Below are positions 10,640 to 20,391 of a stretch of 64,000 nt of DNA, piece after piece. The stretch's first letter is position 1. Every line of letters begins with the position of its first letter. Source of the stretch: Pristionchus mayeri. Taxonomy: Eukaryota > Nematoda > Chromadorea > Rhabditida > Neodiplogasteridae. A model generated the notes under the pieces. The model was not told where the DNA came from. It did not search any database and saw only the letters and a list, made by a program, of their open reading frames with translations. The stretch is taken from assembly GCA_036245805.1 (NCBI GenBank), contig BTRK01000003.1:43886044-43950043 (forward strand), read 5' to 3'. The position numbers and the translations under genes were made by a program.

Positions 10640-13600
10640 AAGAAACACAACAGTGAGTGTGTTTCAGCCCGTCCTGCAAAAATAACGGTGATTCCCGGAT
10701 TGATCACGATCGTCTTCGGGGTATGCTCATTATTTGAAAAAAAAAGAATACAAATTTAAATTGTAAAGCGTACAACAATAGCACAATAGATAAACAATCG
10801 ATATTGTTGATCACATGCTGAATTGCCCCGTATGAATTAAAAAGTTACCGACGTTTTAACTGATTTCCAATTAGTTGAAACAAAAAAAAATATATGTTTG
10901 ATATTTATGATAGTCCACTATCGTCTAGATTATTGTTTGCTTTATATGTTTGCACATCCGTAATCTCGAAGAGTTTTCTCTTTCAGTTCCGGAGAATCCG
11001 TATCAAGACCGTGGGGCTATGCAAATTCGCTCGACCCAAAGGAAGGAATGTGCAATGGGCATCTCTGGACTTCATCCCTAACCTAAAGTTCAGCAATATA
11101 TATGTCAAGGTGACTTATGCACTAGAAGCCGTAATTTGTATCTTTTCATTTCCCAAGTTCCCTCATCAGTCGAGTCTCACTAGTCTCACTAGTCGCGATC
11201 ACTCAACTAGTGGAGAGAGTCTGTAGAATTAATAGATAGTTACTTAATTTACCAATTCACGTGCTTAACTCACTTGTGCCGCCGATTGATATCACATTCG
11301 CGTTGCAAACAATATGTCCAAATCTAAATCGTTCTATGTATGCATTCTGTTCAGGTTGAACCGGGGAAGATGGATGAGTTTGTGCATGTTCTCGACTTTG
11401 CGTGGGATTCAAAACAGCGTGATTGTAAGGATTTACATATTAGAACTAGGCTAGTCCATTTTTGTATCTGAGATTAACGAATGTAACTTTTCAGCTCTCA
11501 TCAATGATCGTTCTGATGAGGTCCCGATGTGAGTTAACCGGAAAGCTCTAAACTTATAATTTTACGATATATTTCAGCAGAAATGAATTTTATATGAGAG
11601 ACATCACGAGAAAATCACCCATTTGGCGGGGGTCCGTGGCAGTAAAACCAAACGTTAACCTATCCTGTTCTAAATAAGGTGCAATGTATTTCGAATGATG
11701 GTCTTTCAAACTGCGTCGTCAGAATTTTGATAACTGACGTCACCTTCGAGATTCAGAAGGCCAAACTTGGGACACTCACTTTTCATTGGGTCGAATCGAG
11801 CCCACTTAAATGATCATAACTCCGTTTAAAATGAAGATAGAGACTCGTTCTTTGCGCAAAAAGAAAGCAGAAAACATTTCCTATAACTTTTATGTTGAGC
11901 AGGTCACTCCACGTGCACGCCCCAGTGCGGGGTGGTCAGGTCGACCAAAAATATCCGAATTCTGGAAATCGGAAAAACTCACCCCAATGAATATGCGCGA
12001 TTGATAGATACTATGTGTGGCTAAATTGACGCCAACAATTAGCCAAATTAATATATGTAAAAAAACGGCGTAACTTTTTGTCCGGCGACGTCTGACTGGG
12101 GCCCAGACCAAAGTACCCTCTGAGCTCTAACTGACAGCTATTAGACTCATATCGGTCCAAAAGAATCCAAAACAACATTTAGAATAGTTTCCGAACACAT
12201 TACAGTACTCCCACTGAGAAAAAATACGGCAGGACCAGAAAATTGAAAATTGATTTTCAGTCCCATCCCGACCTGAGCGATGGTCTCATATGCAGTAAAT
12301 CACTTTAAAATAATGTAGAAATGTGCCTCTACACTAATCAAAGAAGATGTGCACCTATAAATTCGAAATATCATCTGAGTGAGGAAGTTCAAATCGCGAA
12401 ACTGTACTTTAGGTCAACATTGTCATAGCGATCCGGCTCAAAGCTGGAAATGTAGAGCATGATGAGCTAAACATTTCATCTGAAAGTGAGTCTCTATCTC
12501 TTCGTTGAAGTGAGCTACATAGCCTAGAAGTTGGTACAAACCGACGGAAGATGCGCGCGGGAGAGGGAGGTTAGGCGGCAAGAGTGGCAGACGGTTAGAG
12601 CGCGCGTTCTCGGGGGATTCTAGCCTCTTTCTCGCCATCTTCAAAGAGCTCTGTAGTACGCTTCAACGACACGATAGAGACTCACTTTCAACAGATGAAA
12701 TGTTTATCTCTTTCTACTCGACATGTCTAGCTATGAGCCGGATCGCTATGACAATGTTGACCTAAAGTACAGTTTTGCGATTTTCATTTCCTCACTCAGA
12801 TGAAATTTCGCATTTATAGGTGCATATCTTCTTTGATTAGTGCATTTATAAATTCTTTGAAAGTGATTTAGTGCATATGAGCCCATCGCTCAGGTCGGGA
12901 TGGGACAGAAAATCGATTTTCATTTTTCTGGTTCTGTCGTAATTTTCTCAGTGGGAGTACTGTAATGGGTCCGGAAACGATTCTAAATGTTGTTTTGGAT
13001 TATTTTGGACCGATATGAGTCTAATAGCTCTCAGTTAGAGCTCAGAGAGTACTTTGGTCTGGGACCCAGACAGACGTCGCCGGACAAAAAGTTACGCCTT
13101 TTTTTTTACATAATTTAATTTGGCTAGTTTTTGGCGTCAAGTTAGTCACACATAGTGTATATCAATCGCGCATATTCCTTGGGTGAGTTTTTCCGATTTC
13201 CAGAATTCGGATATTTTTGGTCGACCCGACCACCCCGCACTGGGGCGTGCACGTGGAATGACATGCTCAACATAAAAGTTATAGGGAATGTTTTCTGCTT
13301 TCTTTTTGTGCAAAGAACGAGTCTCTATCTTCATTTTAAACGGAGTTATGATCATTTAAGTGGGCTCGATTTGACCCAATGAAAAGTGAGTGTCCCAAGT
13401 TTGGCCTTCTGAATCTCGAAGGTGACGAGAGTTATCAAAATTCTGACGACGCAGTTTGAAAGAGCATCATTTGAAATGCCTTACACAAAGTTTAGATCTG
13501 TATGTGATGATTTTGTGTTTTCCGCCGCGGAGAAGGTGATTCTCTCATGATGTCTTTCATATATCTTTCCGTTTCCAATAAGGGAATGTAAAATTCTATA

Positions 13601-15648
13601 ACTTAAAAAGTTGAACATTCAGAAAATATAGAGCAATTCTTTTCACATTACAGGACTATGTTCGATGCACCTAACAATAGAAGTGACGTCATTGTTAAGA
13701 TTGGAAAGAAGAAAGTGCATGTGTCGAGAGAGGTACACTTTACAATTTGATGTAATATTGATGTTCTTACAAACAAAAGTATTTTGAAAACACAACAGTT
13801 TTGTATGTTTTAAAGATCCTTGCCATCCATTCGCCCTTCTTCGAGAACCTTTTCTTCGGAGATTTCGCTGAGAATGGAAAGGAAGAAGTAGAGATCAAGG
13901 ATGTTGTCTACGAGGTATTTAATGATATTTTCGTTTTGATTATATTTATTTTTATTTTGAGGAGTTCCTCGACTTACTCCATCTCGGGACATTGAAGATA
14001 ACGGGTAATTTGTTTTTAATGTAAGATAATTTAAAAGTAATTTCTTTCTGAAACCTGAATCTTCAGACCGTACGGTGCTGCACATTCTGAAGCTTTCCGA
14101 CAAATTCCTCATGGAGGTTTGCTTAATATGCCATTATTTTTAATCAATTTGTTCAACTATGACCACTCATACTCATTTGATGATGTCACAATATTGCATA
14201 TCTAACTATTCGCTAAACCCTCTTCTAGTTGTTTGATCATTCAATCAATCAATCAATTTATCTTATCAGGCGGAAACGCTCAGAAGATGATAGGTCGGTA
14301 GTCTTCATAAGTTGCACTCCACCAATGGCTGCCAATAGCTCGGGATAGGTCGTCTCTCCATCGCGCGCGAGGCTTTCCGGGGGGACGAGTCCTATTGAAT
14401 GGAGTCCAGACAGTTGTCGCACGGCTCCACTGTTCCAGTCCCATTCTTCTGATCTTGAGGGCCCAGCGCGCTTTTCGTTTCAATCCTTCCTCATTCCAGT
14501 CTCTCAGCTTGGTAATCCCTCTCACGCGGTCATTCCTCCATCTGTCCCTTAGCGTGACTCCAAGCATCTTTCTTTCCATCTTCCTCTGGGTGACTCTCAG
14601 CCTCTCCTTCTCGCTAGATCTCAGAGCCCATACTTCACACCCATAGAGAACTGTAGCCGTGATGCAGCTCTCGAAGACTCTCCTCCTGATCTTGATGGAC
14701 ATTGACATCACATTATTTTGATCATTGACATCACATTATTTTTGTTGAGAGGGTTAAACTCCAAGCGAAGGAGTATCTTGCACAGTCAAAGGAAGTCGAT
14801 GTAGTGAAGAAGTTGCTTCTATCAGAGCAATTCAATATGCCCGATCTCAAGGTTCGAGCTACTTATTTATATATCAATGGTATCATAATTCAGTTGGAGA
14901 AAACATACATGTAGAAATTGGCAAAAAAACGGGGCAGCCTAGTGGGCTATATCGCTACGAAGTCGGCTGTTTCGATTCGTTACCCTCCTCTCGTAGCTTA
15001 TTCGTTTTATTTTGGCCATCCCTATAACTTACCCAAATAATTGGTGAAAATGGCATTAATGCTTGGTTATTTATAATATCTTTACACAATGATCAGGATC
15101 AGTGCCTCCAGTCGTTCACCAATTCTAAGGATCTGCACCAAATGATGAAGGTGAGATACAATATTTCATAATTATTTTTCCACATATCAGGTTCCATATC
15201 GCTCGTGTTCCTATGGATCTTTGTAATATATGCATGGGGAGTATAAGTGCGAGCATGTAGCATCTTAAAAGAGGAGTAAATGCAAACGCGCGCCCGGTTG
15301 GAATATGTTTCACCTATGGACGCACTCTCCTCAAGCCGGGTGCTATATCGCCCTCTTCCCTGAGCTTTCCCTGACCTGGCTCCCAGCCAACTAGCTATAA
15401 CTCTGTTCGGAATGGAGATATCAATGTGAAAATTTCGGAGCTTATTTTCGTTGTGTAGCTCTAGGCAGTGCATATGATAGCTTCGAAAATTGAATTTTGA
15501 GTTTACTCCTCCTTTAAGACATTGCAATTATTTGAATAATATTTCCAATTTCCAGTCTCCAGACTACAAGCAACTCTCTGTCGAGAAAAAGATTGCGATT
15601 TGTAGAATGGCAAATCGAAGTTTATCAAATATTACACTGCTTCACTAA
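10640..15648 (+). CDS. BTB/POZ-domain protein (5' end unresolved)
   Basis: Exons in consistent phase: 10640-10720, 10987-11109, 11355-11424, 11495-11528, 13654-13732, 13816-13914, 13962-14004, 14067-14116, 14750-14851, 15097-15150 and 15556-15648 (TAA). The BTB core is clear: RSDVIVKIGKKKVHVSRE, then LAIHSPFFENLFFGDF, then VEIKDVVYE, EFLDLLH, and a C-terminal LSDKFLME followed by LQAKEYLAQSKEVD. The upstream exons (FARPKGRNVQWASLDF, VLDFAWDSK) may be a MATH-like substrate-binding half, but that is not certain. Such proteins act as CUL3 adaptors. Three introns carry mobile DNA: a 2 kb foldback, an RTE fragment and a MITE. Exon 13962-14004 lacks three residues (PFY in the minus copy at 21460-21511). 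The acceptors at 13961 and 14749 end GAG instead of CAG. Confidence 0.75.
11590..13565. mobile_element. Long foldback element, about 2 kb, in BTB intron
   Basis: A near-symmetric inverted repeat centred near 12575. Termini are ATATGAGAGACATCA on the left and TGATGTCTTTCATAT on the right. Paired internal landmarks include CCAAACTTGGGACACTCAC, the AGTGCGGGGTGGTC block, and GGTCAACATTGTCATAGCGA. Arms reach about 0.9 kb each. It lies wholly in the intron 11529-13653 without altering reading phase. No transposase ORF was recognised. It is a non-autonomous foldback; transcription of the gene would yield a long intronic hairpin. Confidence 0.85.
14233..14728 (-). mobile_element. RTE-type LINE, 3' fragment
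   Basis: A minus-strand frame (14711-14280, 143 aa) carries the RTE/BovB-like pol end: ATVLYGCEVWALRSSEKERL, QRKMERKMLGVTLRDRWRND, RPPGKPRARWRDDL and SHWWSATYEDYRP. The 3' end runs into a (CAAT)n/(TTGA)n microsatellite at 14238-14258, as RTE elements do. TTTGATCATT flanks both ends and may be the target duplication. On the 5' side, GACATCACATTATTTT is repeated twice. It is inserted in an intron of the BTB gene. Confidence 0.85.
15264..15517. mobile_element. MITE with TTTAAAGGAGGA termini, copy 2
   Basis: Inverted copy of the element at 5769-6022, inside the last intron of the BTB gene. It is bounded by TTAAAAGAGGAGTAAA and TTTACTCCTCCTTTAA. Confidence 0.85.
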
Positions 15649-16260
15649 GTTTGCTTTAGTGAATTCGTTTTGTTGTGAACTTTGTGGAAATCATTTGTAT
15701 TTCTTACTAATTGATTTTCAACTTATCTTTCAACCATTTTTGAAGTTCGAGATAAAGTAGTTTTGAACTGATCGTACTGAGTTTCCGATGCGGATTTTAC
15801 ATTTTTCAAGTGAGAAATCTTGAAAAATCGGTAAAATGTGAAAAAATTTGAAAAATTGAAAAAGAAATTAAAATAAAAATCGCTGAAAATTGTGAGAAAT
15901 CGTTTGTCCACGCTATCCCGATTCCGAGCATTTTCCCATTGACAATTATTTGCACATGTTTTCCATCGCTTTGCCAATGAGAATTGCGTTGGTAACATGA
16001 ATTGAATTATAAACTGGTAACATGCAACCACAAACAATAATTATTTAGGCAGAAATTGTTTCTATATTGCTATCTTGCTAATTTCTCAATTGCTCCTCCC
16101 TAGTAGTTCCTTCGATTACACTGCAAATGCCATCCGAATGGAAGAAGGGCAAAAGGAGCTGCATTTTCTCTTTCCTTCTGACTGTAGTGTGCTGGTTTCC
16201 TTTTGCTAGACGGTTTTCGCCTCCTTTAACCTCGTAATTACCCTCCTTAATGTGCATTAC
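15649..16260. other. No gene recognised
   Basis: AT-rich 3' flank of the BTB gene. A relative of the dispersed core (CATCCGAATGGAAGAAGG) lies near 16130. Confidence 0.4.
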
Positions 16261-16370
16261 TAGACTTCGTAATTCGAGTCACCGTCTCTTCATTTCCCAC
16301 ACTCTCTCGCCGCTCGACCGGTCTAGAGAGTGTGGGAAATGAATAGACGGTGACTCGAATTTCGAACTCT
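16261..16370. repeat. Hairpin MITE family A
   Basis: About 110 bp palindrome. Arms AATTCGAGTCACCGTCTCTTC and CACACTCTC pair with their inverses around CGACCGGTC. The ends are TAGA(C/G)TTCG and CGAACTCTA. It is one of the cleanest copies of the family. Confidence 0.8.
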
Positions 16371-16478
16371 ACGCATTACTTTCAGTTGCCTGCACCAACT
16401 CAAGTGTTGTGATATGAATAAATCGGTGAAGAGATAAGCGTATCGCCGAAAATAAAGCAAGTGAAAACTAATTTTTTT

Positions 16479-17140
16479 ATGCGCACTGATGATTTAATAC
16501 CCACTCAGACGCTGCATATTCCGAGACAGATGAGAGATGACCGGAGAAGTATTAGCGCCTACACAATGGGTAGTTATGTGAGCCCGGTAAGCATTTAAGT
16601 GAGTATATGACTTAAAATATTAAAATTTCTTTAGGAATGATAAAAATATCAGCAAAATCACATTTACCTCATCGTATGCATTGAATTCCAGCCTAGAGCA
16701 CAACATGAGGCACTGATTACGCCCAATGCTATAACATCGAATCGAAGTCAACCCAACGAGGTAAGTGTGAATGAAGATTAGCAATTATTCGATAGTTTTT
16801 TGAATGAGCTCTTCAAACTCTACTTTTGAGAGATTCGCACTAAGAGGAAACATTGATTTTTCCTTTCACCTCCCCCTCGCGCCAAAACATTCACATCATT
16901 TAGAATGAATCACTTCCCTTCTTTATTGCATTTTCCCCTTTCCATTCATATTGTTCTCTCATTTATTTTTACTCTTCTCGTGTCTGATAAATTGAAAGTT
17001 TAATTATCCAAATTTGAGATACCGCGTACGCGAGCTTGACACAATCTACATTATTCAGTCTACTTTATTTCCAGTATCACGATCGTCAGCCCTACAGTGA
17101 ACACAGATTAAAAGGAGCACTAAAGAACAATTTTCTATAA
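16479..17140 (+). CDS. Short hydrophilic coding unit, possibly a C-terminal tail
   Basis: Three phase-0 exons (16479-16586, 16692-16760, 17075-17140 with TAA) give about 80 aa. Splice sites are good. The start at 16479 is an ATG, but CACTCAG at 16502-16508 is also a plausible acceptor in the same frame, so exon 1 could be internal. The protein is polar and rich in Arg, Ser and Pro (SISAYTMGSYVSP, YHDRQPYSEHRLKG), with no domain recognised. Its make-up is like the cytoplasmic tail of a multipass membrane protein. It may be the displaced 3' part of a gene whose 5' part lies upstream. This is inference. Confidence 0.5.
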
Positions 17141-17256
17141 TTTTGGAAAGGTGAAATGGACCGTAAAATTAGAACGAAATGACAAATTTGCATCGAATTG
17201 TGATCTTACTGGCAACTTGGATTAGTCAGAGCACAGATTAATTGACTGCTCATCGC

Positions 17257-17328
17257 GGGGGCATAGCTCAGTGGTAGAGCGCTCGCTTAGCATGCGAGAG
17301 GGCTGGGGTTCAATTCCCCATGCCTCCA
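17257..17328 (+). tRNA. tRNA-Ala (AGC)
   Basis: A complete cloverleaf. The acceptor GGGGGCA pairs with TGCCTCC (one G-U pair), followed by discriminator A. The D arm GCTCAGTGGTAGAGC contains box A. The anticodon stem CTCGC/GCGAG encloses loop TTAGCAT with anticodon AGC. The T arm CTGGGGTTCAATTCCCCAT contains box B as GGTTCAATTCC. There is no intron. It decodes alanine codons. Confidence 0.95.
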
Positions 17329-18922
17329 GAACATTTTGACAATTCGTGTTTACTTTTTTAGTATCACTAAATTGTATTAGATTATGAAGGAAAATTTCTG
17401 AGGAAAGGTGCGCTTTTGAGCACTCCTCACGAAGGCAAAATTGCTATCACTGTTACTTATAAGAGCATTTGGAAATAACTGTTGTGCCCTCTCACACTAA
17501 CGTTCCTTTCCAGGAAACGCTTCCGATTTCTCGCTTTCTTTGAGGTCAGGATACTCGCTATTTGCTCGAACACAGACGTCCTTCTTGGGGCGATCCGCTT
17601 TTTCCCTCTCTCAGAAATCACGAGACTCAACGTGACTCCCCGTCGGGCGTGGTCATTTCAGGCCACGGCGCTGTGCACTCACGGCCACTCAGCGCCACCA
17701 GCTCTTCCCTCTGGCTTTTTACTCAGCACTACCACTGCCTCCGCTCACAGCAACGACTTATTAGCCACCGGATCCGTGCTAGGCGCCTTGCCAAACGGCA
17801 ACGTCACGACTTATTAGCTACAGGCATCCCTGCTACGCGCACACCTGATCTTGCAGACCATCACAATGATCAGTCACTGATACCACGAGTGATCCCGTAT
17901 CCTGGTCAATCACCGTTCTCTCGGGCAGTCCCAAACGTAGGTCAACTGCTGCTTCCTCTAGTGATCCCTCTGCTAGGTCAATCACTAGTTTCTCGGCCGA
18001 CATCCTCGTCGGAAAGTTCACGGACGACCCCATACTAGGTCAGTTGCCAGTTCGCTGGGCAGTACAAACATCAGTCAACTGTTAGTGATCCCTACTAGAG
18101 GTCAATCACTACTCTATCTAACGACCCCTAAATATAGGTCAGTCGCTCTTCATCTCGGTCACTGCTAGTGATCCCTAATATCACTACTCTCACTTCTCTG
18201 ACAACCCCAACAGGTCAGTCGCCGCTACTACATTCAGTTTCCTGGAATCCTTCAGGAGATCGGCTCTTTGGCACTCTTCCAGCTCTCTTGGCTTCTGCCC
18301 TAAAGTCATCCACTTCACTCGCACTTTCTAGTCTGGAGTAGTTCCTTCGTCTAAGGTACCTTCAACTCCATTTAAACTGTGCACGCACCTTGGCTCTCTA
18401 GCCTCATTGGTCTCTGCTCTCCATTCGGACCTGCACTTTGTTCACCTCGCATCATCCTACTTGCACCTTAGAGCGACGGCTAAGAAGAGGGAATGAACTT
18501 CTTCCCCTCCCTTCTCCCAGTCCTCTTTCGGTCTTTCAGAATCGCATGAACTTTCACTCTCTTACATGCAGTCCTCATGGGCTCTTCTCTGATCTCAAAG
18601 CCCTCAATCTGATCTTTGATCTCTTTCCATCTGAGATTCCCTCGCTCTTGTTCGTTCACTTGTTTTCTCGTTGTTGCCTCACGTGTCAATTTGCATATTT
18701 CTCTTCGCATTATCACGTAAACAACTCGCGCCCGAGACTCGCCCGAGACTTGTCATTTCGTCGTTTGTCTCAATCCTTGTGAGTCTCGGTTGTCCTTGTG
18801 ACACGTGTACTATCGATCGATCGAGTAACACAGGGATTCCAACCCGGGTCTCACTCTCTTAAGCACAGTTCACTTTCACTAGTAATCCTTACTGTCGGGA
18901 TACCGTACCCTTGGGACTGCAA

Positions 18923-19100
18923 ATCACTCCTTCGACGATACACTTCCGTCGACCCAGAGCAATCACACTTTCGATGATAAACTTCCGCCGACCCCGCATG
19001 AATGGCTGATCACTCCTTCGACGATACACTTCCGTCGACCCAGAGCAATCACATTTCACACTTTCGACGATAAATTTCCGCCGACCCCGCATGAATAGCA
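18923..19100. repeat. Two-copy tandem repeat, about 86-95 bp
   Basis: Two near-identical units begin ATCACTCCTTCGACGATACA and end CCGCCGACCCCGCATGAAT. The second unit carries a small extra ATTTCAC. Confidence 0.8.
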
Positions 19101-19410
19101 GATCCACAGAGACGCGTCTCCAGTCCAGACCGGACCACTCGTCACAAGACCACGAGCCAACGACTACACGTACACAAGTCAACAACTCGCATCCGAGTCC
19201 GCATTTGCATGCCACTAGTCTCGCTCGCTTTGCCAGAATCTTCCTTCCTTGTGACACGTGTACTATCGAACGATCGAGTACAGCATCGACACAGTTCACT
19301 GCCACTTGTGAGACCTCCTTGTCGAACTACCGTACTCCTGGTACCACGTATACACTACCACTGAGCCACTCAGCTGGAAGATCTGATCGCTGCCTTAGCG
19401 ACTCCACTAG

Positions 19411-19790
19411 TTGCTACAACTAGCACGTAACTACCACAGTCACGATCTCACACTGCTGCCACAGACAGTGCACACGAACAAAACAACTAGTTACCACAAC
19501 TAGTACGTAACTGCCACAGTCACGTGTCCACACTGCTGCCACAGACAGTGCACACGAACAAAACAACTAGTTGCCACAACTAGTACGTAACTGCCACAGT
19601 CACGTGTCCACACTGCTGCCACAGACAGTGCACACGAACAAAACAACTAGTTACCACAACTAGTACGTAACTGCCACAGTCACGTTTCCACACTGCTGCC
19701 ACAGACAGTGCACACGAACAAAACAACTAGTTGCCACAACTAGTACGTAACTGCCACAGTCACGTGTCCACACTGCTGCCACAGACAGTG
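19411..19790. repeat. 80-bp tandem array, about 4.7 copies
   Basis: Units start at 19471, 19551, 19631 and 19711, with a partial unit before 19471. Each runs CACACGAACAAAACAACTAG to CTGCTGCCACAGACAGTG. Copies differ at only a few positions (TTACCACA/TTGCCACA, CACGTGTCC/CACGTTTCC), so the array is recently amplified. Confidence 0.95.
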
Positions 19791-20010
19791 CGCAAGTAAC
19801 GACTCGGAGCACGAAAACAAGAACGAACACGGGAAACAGGCGCGCCTACTCGTGAGTACTGATCGCCAATATTGTGTAGTTGGCCTGTCCCCGAACTCCA
19901 TGAGCATAGAGGGAATAAGCTTTATCTACAGAAAGGGGACAAGAGAAGAGGTCACATCGCACTCGTAACAGAGACGATAGAATGGGGAGGACTCATCCTT
20001 AAATAGACAC

Positions 20011-20391
20011 GAGGTCGCATGTAAATGGGACGTGCTAATGGACAGAGGGGAGAGGAGGGCGAGAGTGCAACTCGAGACAACGGGGAATAGTCTAGTCTAT
20101 AGGTATGCTAATTGACTATGGGGTACAAGGCCAGGGCCTTTACACAACAATAACTGATCACAAGTCGAATCAGCAAAACGCTCTATTCGAGACAACAAAT
20201 TGGATTGTGGAATATACGAAAACTGATTTATTTAACAAAAATTTCTCAGAAAATGCAATGAAAACTAAATCATTTTCTTCCCGAACTTCAAAATTAGGCA
20301 AATAAGTAAGTTTAAAAGCAATAAGTAAGACATAAAGTAAGACGCAAAAAATGTTTCGCAAAACTCACAACAAAATCAAATTCACATGATC
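20011..20391. other. No gene recognised
   Basis: AT-rich sequence with short imperfect AAGTAAG repeats (20300-20345). No coding unit was seen. Confidence 0.4.

Larger units (their letters stand above)
17480..20010. repeat. C-rich satellite-like block of about 2.5 kb
   Basis: Base composition changes sharply to C/T-rich and poly-A-poor. Degenerate direct repeats with GTGATCCC, AGGTCAATCAC and CTCGG occur through 17850-18200. TTGTGACACGTGTACTATCGA occurs twice, near 18794 and 19250. Two further tandem blocks (18923-19100 and 19411-19790) lie inside. No long ORF with a recognisable domain was seen. It may be a decayed large transposon or a satellite block. Confidence 0.6.

Noticed and set aside
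14395..14646. 83-residue plus ORF
   Set aside because: Antisense shadow of the RTE pol fragment.
15099..15527. 142-residue minus ORF
   Set aside because: Reads through the GGAGGA-ended MITE and the antisense of a BTB exon; no independent support.
17482..18038. Plus ORFs of 111 and 158 residues in the C-rich block
   Set aside because: Ser/Arg/His/Leu-rich low-complexity translation of degenerate repeats, with no domain and overlapping frames.
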